From positions 1 to 18,780 of the forward strand of contig CAZVYS010000017.1 in the NCBI GenBank assembly GCA_964630755.1: 18,780 nt of DNA. The letters run 5' to 3'. The number at the start of each line of letters is the position of its first letter. Within the stretch, counting starts at the first letter, position 1. The notes below the pieces were generated by a model. It was not told the DNA's origin, made no database searches, and saw nothing but the letters and a program-made list of their open reading frames with translations. Positions 7,529-14,228 of this stretch are shown in pieces. Source of the DNA: CAZVYS01 sp964630755 (GTDB lineage Bacteria > Patescibacteriota > Microgenomatia > UBA1400 > CG1-02-47-37). A program made the position numbers and the translations under genes.

Positions 7529-8938
7529 TTAAATTGGCTTTAAAGTTAATCTTACTACCTCGTTTGGCTGCATTATTATCTGACCAGTCCAAGTTCCTTT
7601 TGTAATAGTGACCTGGCTTTGCTTTTTGCTTCCCATGAATCCCCCCTCAGCTACTTGGTACTGACCAGGCTTTAAGTTTGTTACTACCACTGGTACAGCC
7701 TCATGATGATAGCCATTAGCATCGTAGTTAACTAAGTAAATCTGAACTTCCTGATTATTTTTAGCCGCTATTCCCTTAACCCAGCTTCCTTCGCCAGTTA
7801 ATCCCAGTCTTTTATCTCCGATTTGATTAATCCATTTCATCATTTCAAATCTGGGCTTAGCTTGCATACCCGCACTTTCATGAGTTAATAGCCCAAATCT
7901 GCCCCAAAATTTTTGTCCGGCTGGATCTTTCCCGTCTATGATCTCAAACACAAATGCCTTATGAACCCCGTTTAGCATGTGTCTAGTTGCCGCCAGCATA
8001 TGGGCCGCTCCAAATTGACTATCATATCCAGGATTATTTTCTGGATCAAACCCCCACTCAGTTATTAGCTTTTCTTTTAAGGCCAGCTCTGGATATTTTT
8101 TAGCTATTCGACTCAAAAGGTTAACATCATCACTAAAGTCTTCTACTCTCATCGAGTATCTATGCCAGGAAATAAAGTCTAGTCTTATATTTTGCTCTTT
8201 TGAAAGCTTAAGTAAAGCTACTACCCAGTTTTTATACAAACCAGTTGTTGCCGGTCCACCAATCTTAAACTGATTAACGTTTTTAACTTCACTTGCCCCT
8301 AAGGCCGCTCTTCGATACAACTCTAAATAATTTTTATCTCCCCCTGTTTTAAACCCACCAAATAAATCAGGCTCATTCCAGACTTCATAATAAACATTAC
8401 TAATATTTTTATTTCCCTTTCCAGAATAATGACTAACTGTTTCTTTTACCAAAGCTTGCCAGTCATTCCAGTCATCTGGGGGCGAAATTAAATCTGGCCC
8501 TAAACCTGGCGGCATGTAGCTTAAAGCTAGTAATGGTTTTGCGCCAGTTTTTAAAATTGCCTCCACTTCATTATCAAGCTTATTAAAATTAAATCTAAGT
8601 TGTCCATTTTCTTTAGTCACTACTTGATAATAGTCATAAATATGATCAAGTCTAATATAGTTAGGGGAGAGTTGTTTAACTTGAGCAACAGTCTTGCCTA
8701 TCATTCCTCCAGTTTCTTCTCCGCCTTGAGCTAAGTTGTTAAAAGGCCTAGGCATTGTTTGTAAATTTTTACTAACGTCAACCCTAATATCTGCTTTTTC
8801 ACCAGTAGCCTCAGAAACTAACTGACTTACTTTTGTACCTAAATCTAACCCTAAAACTAAACCTCCAACCAAAACTCCTAAACCCAACCATGTTAAAAAA
8901 CGCTTCCTTGTTTTTCTTAACCAATGTTTTATTATCAT
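7529..8938 (-). CDS. Membrane-anchored GH39-like glycoside hydrolase
   Basis: The 469-residue protein has a basic N-terminus and a hydrophobic helix at about residues 15-34, so it should be anchored in or exported across the membrane. The catalytic part is a clan GH-A type (beta/alpha)8 barrel. YYEVWNEPD provides the acid/base Glu189, and LITEWGFDPEN provides the likely nucleophile Glu294. FISWHRY (about 255-261) and IRLDH (about 95-99) are also typical of this clan. A beta-sandwich-like C-terminus follows from about residue 385. The family resembles GH39 (beta-xylosidase, alpha-L-iduronidase), but the substrate cannot be told from sequence. The gene is divergent from hrcA. Its ATG is only 5 nt past an extended -10 box, with no Shine-Dalgarno. 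Confidence 0.82.
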   Translation of the reverse strand: MIIKHWLRKTRKRFLTWLGLGVLVGGLVLGLDLGTKVSQLVSEATGEKADIRVDVSKNLQTMPRPFNNLAQGGEETGGMIGKTVAQVKQLSPNYIRLDHIYDYYQVVTKENGQLRFNFNKLDNEVEAILKTGAKPLLALSYMPPGLGPDLISPPDDWNDWQALVKETVSHYSGKGNKNISNVYYEVWNEPDLFGGFKTGGDKNYLELYRRAALGASEVKNVNQFKIGGPATTGLYKNWVVALLKLSKEQNIRLDFISWHRYSMRVEDFSDDVNLLSRIAKKYPELALKEKLITEWGFDPENNPGYDSQFGAAHMLAATRHMLNGVHKAFVFEIIDGKDPAGQKFWGRFGLLTHESAGMQAKPRFEMMKWINQIGDKRLGLTGEGSWVKGIAAKNNQEVQIYLVNYDANGYHHEAVPVVVTNLKPGQYQVAEGGFMGSKKQSQVTITKGTWTGQIIMQPNEVVRLTLKPI

Positions 8939-8943
8939 AATTT

Positions 8944-8952
8944 ATTCTAGCA
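8944..8952 (-). promoter_or_regulatory. Extended -10 promoter of the glycosidase gene
   Basis: On the minus strand TGC followed by TAGAAT forms an extended -10 ending 5 nt before the ATG. No clear -35 was found. Its upstream region overlaps the CIRCE-like operator and promoter of hrcA. Confidence 0.5.
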
Positions 8953-8957
8953 CACCC

Positions 8958-8986
8958 TTGACACTCATTAGCAGTCGTGTTATTCT
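8958..8986 (+). promoter_or_regulatory. hrcA-grpE-dnaK-dnaJ promoter
   Basis: A consensus TTGACA (8958-8963), a 17-nt spacer and a TATTCT (8981-8986), oriented toward hrcA. The expected start near 8993 gives a leader of about 50 nt, which contains the hairpin element at 9005-9033. Confidence 0.8.
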
Positions 8987-8994
8987 TCTGCTAA
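8968..8994. promoter_or_regulatory. CIRCE-like HrcA operator
   Basis: The outer hexamers TTAGCA and TGCTAA are perfect inverted repeats with exactly 15 nt between them, the geometry of CIRCE (TTAGCACTC-N9-GAGTGCTAA). Fourteen of the 18 conserved positions match; the deviations are at the inner three bases of each arm. It overlaps the -10 box of the heat-shock promoter, where HrcA binding would block RNA polymerase. Confidence 0.75.
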
Positions 8995-9004
8995 AATATA
9001 GCTT

Positions 9005-9033
9005 GCAGTTGTCCGATGTCACGTCGGACCTGC
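9005..9033 (+). promoter_or_regulatory. Leader hairpin element, hrcA copy
   Basis: GCAG pairs with CTGC, followed by an unpaired TT on the 5' side, then GTCCGA pairing with TCGGAC around the loop TGTCACG. It ends 10 nt before the hrcA ATG. The pnp leader copy agrees at 26 of 29 positions. Confidence 0.8.
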
Positions 9034-9043
9034 TCCTTATAAA

Positions 9044-9769
9044 ATGACTTTATCAGACCGCCAAGCCCAGATACTCAAAGCCATTATCGAAGAATATACC
9101 GAGACCGCTGAACCAGTCGGTAGCGTTACTTTAGAAAAAAAGTATAATCTTGGCGTTTCACCAGCTACTATCAGAAATGAAATGGTAGCTTTAACTAAAT
9201 CTGGTTTTCTAAATCAACCTCATACCTCTGCCGGTCGAACTCCTTCTCCAATGGCTTTAAAATATTATGTTCGAGAGCTTCTTAAGGAAGAAGAATTGTC
9301 AGTTGCCGATGAAGTAGCTGTTAAAGAAAAAGTCTGGGATCACCGCTTTGAAACTCAAAAATTCTTAAAAGAAATCACTAGAACTTTAGCTGATAAAACA
9401 AAATCTCTAGCCATTTCTTGTACCTCAAAAGGCGATTTATTTCATGCTGGCTATGCCCATATATTAGATAATCCTGAGTTTTACGATATTGATGTTGCCC
9501 GTGAAGTTCTTTCTTTGATTGATGAATTTGGTCGATTAAATGCTTTTTTCCAAAAAGCAGGTGGAGATGACTCAGTTCATTTACTAGTTGGTGATGACTT
9601 TGGCCATGATTATTTTAATGACTTAAGTTTAGTTTTTGCCGACATTAAAACCAATAACTTTAAAGGATCCTTGGGAATTATTGGCCCCTCACGTTTTCAT
9701 TACCCCTCAGTTATTCCAACTATTCGGTATTTTGGCGACCTAGTTTCTGAAATTGCTAAAAACTGGTAA
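9044..9769 (+). CDS. hrcA: Heat-inducible transcription repressor HrcA (short form)
   Basis: The 241-residue protein has the HrcA winged-helix domain at residues 1-75, including SPATIRNEMVALTKSGFLNQ and the invariant HTSAGRTPS (60-68). HrcA binds CIRCE operators and represses chaperone operons, with activity tuned by the folding machinery. A CIRCE-like site overlaps its own promoter, so autoregulation is expected. At 241 residues it is about 100 shorter than usual HrcA proteins, with the effector/dimerisation part reduced, yet it ends with a typical RYFGDLVSEIA. The start is ATG 9044, with no Shine-Dalgarno; the hairpin element lies just upstream. grpE starts 2 nt after the stop. Confidence 0.93.
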   Translation: MTLSDRQAQILKAIIEEYTETAEPVGSVTLEKKYNLGVSPATIRNEMVALTKSGFLNQPHTSAGRTPSPMALKYYVRELLKEEELSVADEVAVKEKVWDHRFETQKFLKEITRTLADKTKSLAISCTSKGDLFHAGYAHILDNPEFYDIDVAREVLSLIDEFGRLNAFFQKAGGDDSVHLLVGDDFGHDYFNDLSLVFADIKTNNFKGSLGIIGPSRFHYPSVIPTIRYFGDLVSEIAKNW

Positions 9770-9771
9770 TT

Positions 9772-10203
9772 ATGACTGCAAAAAAATCCGCCCCAAAAAG
9801 AAAACTTTCTAGTGATCAGCTCGAAACTCAACTTAAAAGAGCTTTAGCTGATTATCAAAATCTAGAAAAACGCCTAAAGGCTGACAAAACCGATTTTATT
9901 AAATTTGCCAACGCTTCTTTGATCGACAAACTTCTATCTGTTTTAGACGATCTAGAAAGAGCTGAGAATCACCTTAAAGACAAAGGGTTAAAAATGGCCA
10001 TAGATCAATTTCGACAAATCTTGCATTCTGAGGGAGTAGAAGAGCTTAAGGTTAAGAATACTGGCTTTGACCCTCAAACCTCAGACTGTGCTGAGCTTGT
10101 TATCGGTCCAAAAAATAAAATTATTAATATTATTCAAAAAGGATATTCTTTAAATGGCAAGGTTTTAAGGCCTGCCAAAGTAAAAGTCGGCCAAGGAGGC
10201 TAA
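9772..10203 (+). CDS. grpE: GrpE nucleotide exchange factor
   Basis: The 143-residue protein is a short GrpE: a basic N-terminus, a coiled-coil helix at about 15-50 (LKRALADYQNLEKRLKAD), then KLLSVLDDLERA, and the C-terminal beta domain with GVEELKVKNTGFDPQTSDCAELV and the ending GKVLRPAKVKV. GrpE drives ADP release from DnaK. It lies between hrcA and dnaK with gaps of 2 nt and 1 nt, so it is clearly part of the operon. The usual tail VxV-type ending is present, so the protein looks complete despite a shortened N-terminal extension. Confidence 0.94.
   Translation: MTAKKSAPKRKLSSDQLETQLKRALADYQNLEKRLKADKTDFIKFANASLIDKLLSVLDDLERAENHLKDKGLKMAIDQFRQILHSEGVEELKVKNTGFDPQTSDCAELVIGPKNKIINIIQKGYSLNGKVLRPAKVKVGQGG
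10193..10199 (+). promoter_or_regulatory. Strong Shine-Dalgarno of dnaK
   Basis: AAGGAGG lies 5 nt before the dnaK ATG, inside the end of grpE. It shows that this organism does use anti-Shine-Dalgarno pairing for an internal operon gene, in contrast to the operon-first genes here. Confidence 0.85.
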
Positions 10204-10204
10204 T

Positions 10205-12142
10205 ATGTCTAAAATAATTGGAATCGATCTAGGTACCACTAACTCAGCTGTAGCTATTATGGAAGGTGGAACTCCAAAAATTGTACCCACAGCAGAAGGC
10301 AGAAACTTAATCCCTTCGGTTGTCGAACCCACCAAAAACTTAGTTGGGGACATTGCCAAACGCCAAATGGTTTTAAATCCTGAAAAGACTGTTTATTCGG
10401 TCAAACGCTTAGTTGGTCGAAAAATCAGCGACTCAGAAACTAAGAAATCCCAAGGCATGGTTTCTTACAAAATCGTAGCTGGTAAAGACGATCTGGCTGT
10501 TGTTGAAGTTGATGGTAAAAAATATTCACCTCAAGAAATTTCAGCAAAAATCTTACAAAAAGCCAAAGCTGATGCAGAAGGGTATCTTGGTGAAAAAGTC
10601 GACAAAGCAGTCATCACCGTACCCGCTTACTTTAACGATGCTCAGCGTCAAGCCACCAAGCAAGCCGGCGAAATTGCTGGTCTTAAGGTCGAGCGCATTA
10701 TCAACGAACCAACCGCTGCCGCTTTAGCTTATGGTTCAGAAAAGAAAAAACATCAAACTATTGCTGTTTATGATCTTGGCGGCGGCACTTTTGATATCTC
10801 AATTCTTGAACTCGGCGACAACGTTTATGAAGTCAAGGCCACCAATGGCGATACTCATCTAGGAGGAGATGACTTTGATCAAAGAATCATCGATCACATT
10901 GCCGATTCATTCAAAAAAGAACACGGCATAGATCTAAAAGCTGACAAGCAAGCTCTTCAAAGGATCAAAGACGCTGCTGAAAAAGCCAAGATCGAACTGA
11001 GTTCATCGGCTGAAACTGAGATTAATCAACCTTTTATTACCCAATCAAAAGACGGTCAACCATTACACCTTACCATGAAACTAACCCGAGCCGATCTAGA
11101 AAAACTAGTTGATGATCTAATCGAAAAGACCATGGAGCCCGTTAAGGCTTGTCTAAAAGATGCAAAGCTTGAAACAAAAGATATCGATGCAGTCTTAATG
11201 GTTGGCGGTCAAACCCGCATGCCAAAAATTCAAAAAGTAGTCAAAGACTTTTTTGGTAAAGAACCAAATAAATCCGTAAATCCAGACGAAGTGGTTGCCC
11301 TAGGTGCCGCTATCCAAGCAGGTGTTTTAATGGGCGACGTCACCGACGTTTTATTACTAGATGTTACCCCACTCACTCTAGGCATCGAGACTCTAGGCAG
11401 TGTTTCAACTCCTCTAATTGACCGAAACACCACTGTCCCTAGTTCAAAATCTCAAACTTTTTCTACTGCAGCCGACAATCAAACCTCGGTCGAAGTTAAT
11501 GTTCTTCAGGGCGAAAGACCAATGGCGAGCGACAACAAATCATTGGGCCGTTTTATTCTGGATGGTGTTCCACCATCTCCAAGAGGAGTGCCTCAAATCG
11601 AAGTCACTTTCGACATCGACGCCAACGGCATTTTAAACGTTACTGCCAAAGATAAAGCCACCGGCAAAGAACAAAAAATTACCATCAAAGGCTCAACCGG
11701 CTTAAGCGACGAAGAAGTTGAAAAAATAACCAAAGAAGCCGAAAAGCACGCCGAAGAAGACAAGCTTAAAAAAGAAAACGTCGAAGCCCGCAATCAAGCC
11801 GACACCTTAGTCTTTACCGCCGAAAAAACCCTTAAGGATGCAGGCGATAAAGTTAAAAAAGAAGACAAAGAAGAAGTCGAAAAAAAGATCAAAGCCCTCA
11901 AAGATATTCTTGAAAAAGGTAGCCGTCAAGAACTTGAAGCCAAATCAAAAGATTTATCAGAGTCCTTACAAAAAGTCGGTGCTGCTATGTACGAGGCTCA
12001 GCAGCAAGCTGATTCATCTACTAAGTCCAATGACAAAGATAAACCTGACTCACCGAAAGGCGGCAAAGACAGCAAATCTAAAGATAACAAAAAGTCAGAT
12101 GAAAAAGCTAAAGCTCAAGAAGGCGAAGTGGTTGAAGATTAA
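10205..12142 (+). CDS. dnaK: Chaperone DnaK (Hsp70)
   Basis: The 645-residue protein is full-length Hsp70. The nucleotide-binding domain begins IGIDLGTTNSAVAIMEGG (about 4-21), has the second phosphate motif YDLGGGTFDISILE (about 188-201) and the adenosine-site stretch VLMVGGQTRMPKI. The interdomain linker is VLLLDVTPLTLG (about 381-392). A substrate-binding beta domain and an alpha lid follow, and the tail from about 600 is Lys/Asp/Ser-rich and ends EGEVVED. It works with DnaJ and GrpE encoded in the same operon. A strong Shine-Dalgarno 5 nt before the start supports high translation. The stop overlaps the dnaJ start by 1 nt (TAATG). Confidence 0.98.
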   Translation: MSKIIGIDLGTTNSAVAIMEGGTPKIVPTAEGRNLIPSVVEPTKNLVGDIAKRQMVLNPEKTVYSVKRLVGRKISDSETKKSQGMVSYKIVAGKDDLAVVEVDGKKYSPQEISAKILQKAKADAEGYLGEKVDKAVITVPAYFNDAQRQATKQAGEIAGLKVERIINEPTAAALAYGSEKKKHQTIAVYDLGGGTFDISILELGDNVYEVKATNGDTHLGGDDFDQRIIDHIADSFKKEHGIDLKADKQALQRIKDAAEKAKIELSSSAETEINQPFITQSKDGQPLHLTMKLTRADLEKLVDDLIEKTMEPVKACLKDAKLETKDIDAVLMVGGQTRMPKIQKVVKDFFGKEPNKSVNPDEVVALGAAIQAGVLMGDVTDVLLLDVTPLTLGIETLGSVSTPLIDRNTTVPSSKSQTFSTAADNQTSVEVNVLQGERPMASDNKSLGRFILDGVPPSPRGVPQIEVTFDIDANGILNVTAKDKATGKEQKITIKGSTGLSDEEVEKITKEAEKHAEEDKLKKENVEARNQADTLVFTAEKTLKDAGDKVKKEDKEEVEKKIKALKDILEKGSRQELEAKSKDLSESLQKVGAAMYEAQQQADSSTKSNDKDKPDSPKGGKDSKSKDNKKSDEKAKAQEGEVVED

Positions 12143-13023
12143 TGACCACCAAGCGCGATTTTTACGAAGTCTTAGGGGTTAATAAAAGCGCTTCAGCTGC
12201 AGAGCTTAAAAAAGCTTATCGTCAACTGGCCTTAAAATATCATCCAGATCGTAATAAAGGCGCGGACGCGGCTGAAAAATTCAAAGAAATTTCTGAAGCT
12301 TACGAAATATTGTCTGATTCAAAAAAGAAACAAGCCTATGATCAACATGGTCATGCTGCCTTTGATCCTTCTCGCGGTTTTGGCGGTTTTAATCAGGGTG
12401 GGGCTCGTACTTATAGTCAAGGCCCATTTACTTACACCTACACTAGTGGTGGCCCCGCGTCCGCGGGAGGTTTCGGCGGCTTTACTGATCCATTTGAGAT
12501 TTTTGAGTCTTTTTTTGGCGGTGCATCACCATTTAGGCAAGCGCGACAAATTCCTCGTTACGGCTTAACTATTGATTTTTTAGAGGCCGTCAAAGGTGCA
12601 GAAAGAACCATTGTTCATCAAGGCAAAGAACACAAAATCAAAATTCCCCCCGGAGCTGACGACGGCACCCGCATTCGTTTTAATGACTTTTACGTTACTA
12701 TCGAAGTCAAAGATCACCATATTTTTAAACGCGAAGGCGCCGACATCTTTATTAACCACGAGATTAGTTTTTCAAAGGCTGTTCTGGGCGATACCATCAG
12801 CGTTCCCACTGTCGACCAAAAAGATATTAAGCTCAAAGTAAGGCCAGGTACTCAACCCAATACTCTAATCAGACTCCGGGGCAAAGGTATGCCTCGCCTA
12901 AGAAGTTCAGGCCTGCCTGCCGGCAAGGCAGGACGGGGAGATCAATACGTTCGCCTTGTTGTTAAGGTACCTGAAAAGCTGACTCGAAAGCAAAAACAAC
13001 TCCTTAAGCAACTTCATATATAA
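12142..13023 (+). CDS. dnaJ: DnaJ-family co-chaperone, class B (no zinc finger), with an in-frame palindrome insertion
   Basis: The 293-residue protein has a J domain (about 4-70) with HPD at 34-36, a Gly/Phe-rich linker (about 75-130) and one pair of C-terminal beta domains. There is no CxxCxGxG zinc finger; I see no cysteine in the protein. It is therefore a class B/CbpA-type DnaJ standing in the dnaK operon. J domains stimulate the DnaK ATPase and deliver substrates. Two palindromic segments lie in the frame. One is in the G/F region (12454-12467). The other is a 21-bp one encoding LPAGKAG (258-264), which splits the otherwise normal stretch MPRLRSSG...RGDQYVRL. The start overlaps the dnaK stop. 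Confidence 0.93.
   Translation: MTTKRDFYEVLGVNKSASAAELKKAYRQLALKYHPDRNKGADAAEKFKEISEAYEILSDSKKKQAYDQHGHAAFDPSRGFGGFNQGGARTYSQGPFTYTYTSGGPASAGGFGGFTDPFEIFESFFGGASPFRQARQIPRYGLTIDFLEAVKGAERTIVHQGKEHKIKIPPGADDGTRIRFNDFYVTIEVKDHHIFKREGADIFINHEISFSKAVLGDTISVPTVDQKDIKLKVRPGTQPNTLIRLRGKGMPRLRSSGLPAGKAGRGDQYVRLVVKVPEKLTRKQKQLLKQLHI
12454..12467. repeat. GC-only palindrome in the dnaJ Gly/Phe linker
   Basis: CCCGCG and CGCGGG arms with a 2-nt centre in an otherwise AT-rich gene. It is read as part of GPASAGG within the G/F linker. It may be another inserted short palindrome, but a Gly/Pro/Ala linker can be GC-rich by itself. Confidence 0.5.
12912..12932. repeat. 21-bp palindrome inserted in frame in dnaJ
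   Basis: Seven-base arms CCTGCCT and AGGCAGG flank GCCGGCA. Removing 21 bp restores the usual DnaJ sequence LRSSG-RGDQYV, so the insertion equals the length of the palindrome and adds the seven residues LPAGKAG. Confidence 0.8.
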
Positions 13024-13024
13024 T
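13019..13024 (+). promoter_or_regulatory. Possible leaderless -10 box for the membrane-protein gene
   Basis: TATAAT overlaps the dnaJ stop and ends exactly 7 nt before ATG 13032, the same spacing as at rpsT, the DHH-like gene and rpsO. No good -35 is seen, so this may be a weak internal promoter in addition to operon readthrough. Confidence 0.4.
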
Positions 13025-13031
13025 TAGTTTA

Positions 13032-14141
13032 ATGGCTGACACTTCTCAAAAAACAAAGCTACCCGCCTTTTCAACCGCTATTACTATTGCAGTGCTAGTT
13101 TTTTTAGTTTACGCTTTTTTTTCAAAACTATCTATTAAATTTTACGGCTCTGCGTTATTCTTTTTCTATCACTATATTCAGCGCATGTGGTTATCAGTGA
13201 TTGCCCTAGGTGTTTTTCAAACCTTTTTAATGATGCCTTTACGAATCATTAATTTAACTGTTGGTGCTCATATAAAAGAATTCGAATCTGAGGTTAAAAA
13301 ACAAAAAACACATGAACAGCAGCAGTTTTTAATAAAAGAAACTGTTCACAAAGGTGATCCTACGATTCTTTGGTATTTAGTTAACTTTTTTACCCAAACC
13401 ATTGCCTATGTTTCTATTGGCCGACTTTTTCTCATCAATTTTTACAACACCAAGCTTGACCCAAACTTGCTTTTCAAGTTTGTGCCTTATCCGGATTATC
13501 CAATCAAAGACCCGATTTTTAAAATTCCATATCCAATAGCCACTCAAACAAAAGACTATGGCTTGTTAGCTGTTTTTATTGCTTGGGGATTAATCTTAGT
13601 TTACAAACTGCTTCACACCAAGGTTATTTCATATTACAGGCGCTTACCCGATGAAAGAAAATTTCAACCTAGCGGCAATAATCTTTTTCACTACATTAAA
13701 AGATTCTTTGGGGCCTCTGGAGGATTTATTACTTTATTATTTGTCTTGGCTTGGTTTATACTTCGTCATTTCCCCTTAGGCTTTGAGTTTAGAATTTTTT
13801 CCGGAGATGTTAGCGTTCCTAACTACACCTTGAACGCTATCACTGCAGTTGGAGCTTTTATTATTGTTATGTGGTTAAACTTGCCTAAAATAGCCCAAAA
13901 AGCCCGCGTGGCTCGATCAATGGGCATTCCTGAGAAAATTATCTTTAAAACTCAAAAAGAGCTTTTTATTTCTAATCTAAGAAGCGCATTTTTATTAGGC
14001 CTGGGCGCTTACTATATCACTCGATTAATCCCGAGTGCTTTTGAGCTTTCTATTTTTACTTTAGAGATTATTTCTTTTTCCTCGCCTCTCACTATTGATC
14101 GACTTATCTTCTCTCAATTCAAGCCTCGCAAATCAAATTGA
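13032..14141 (+). CDS. Unrecognised polytopic membrane protein downstream of dnaJ
   Basis: The 369-residue protein has roughly seven hydrophobic helices (about 14-31, 47-69, 110-133, 172-192, 226-244, 262-282 and 315-335). Between them are a basic cytoplasmic-looking loop (KEFESEVKKQKTHEQQQ, about 80-100) and an aromatic/Pro-rich loop at about 140-168. I recognise no family and see no catalytic or transport motif. The second helix with MMPLRIINLTV followed by a charged coiled stretch faintly recalls YidC-type insertases, but the remainder does not support that. It begins 8 nt after the dnaJ stop, so it may be cotranscribed with the chaperone operon. The -35 box of nusA overlaps its stop codon. 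Confidence 0.75.
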   Translation: MADTSQKTKLPAFSTAITIAVLVFLVYAFFSKLSIKFYGSALFFFYHYIQRMWLSVIALGVFQTFLMMPLRIINLTVGAHIKEFESEVKKQKTHEQQQFLIKETVHKGDPTILWYLVNFFTQTIAYVSIGRLFLINFYNTKLDPNLLFKFVPYPDYPIKDPIFKIPYPIATQTKDYGLLAVFIAWGLILVYKLLHTKVISYYRRLPDERKFQPSGNNLFHYIKRFFGASGGFITLLFVLAWFILRHFPLGFEFRIFSGDVSVPNYTLNAITAVGAFIIVMWLNLPKIAQKARVARSMGIPEKIIFKTQKELFISNLRSAFLLGLGAYYITRLIPSAFELSIFTLEIISFSSPLTIDRLIFSQFKPRKSN

Positions 14142-14166
14142 CCTCTGTTGGCTTCTGTGCTAAACT
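14138..14166 (+). promoter_or_regulatory. nusA promoter
   Basis: TTGACC (14138-14143), a 17-nt spacer and TAAACT (14161-14166), with a TGC giving an extended -10. The -35 overlaps the upstream stop codon. The predicted start near 14173 gives a leader of about 56 nt. Confidence 0.75.
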
Positions 14167-14197
14167 AAAGACAAGAAAGAAATATTACTAACGGAAT

Positions 14198-14224
14198 AGG
14201 TGGGCATACATCCCATCTTTTTTT
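14198..14224 (+). terminator. Intrinsic terminator in the nusA leader (probable attenuator)
   Basis: AGGTGGG (14198-14204) pairs with CCCATCT (14212-14218), including one G-T pair, around the loop CATACAT. Seven T residues (14218-14224) follow, and the first of them closes the stem. The T-run ends 4 nt before the nusA ATG, and no promoter lies between, so polymerases must pass it to express nusA. Confidence 0.65.
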
Positions 14225-14228
14225 AAAT

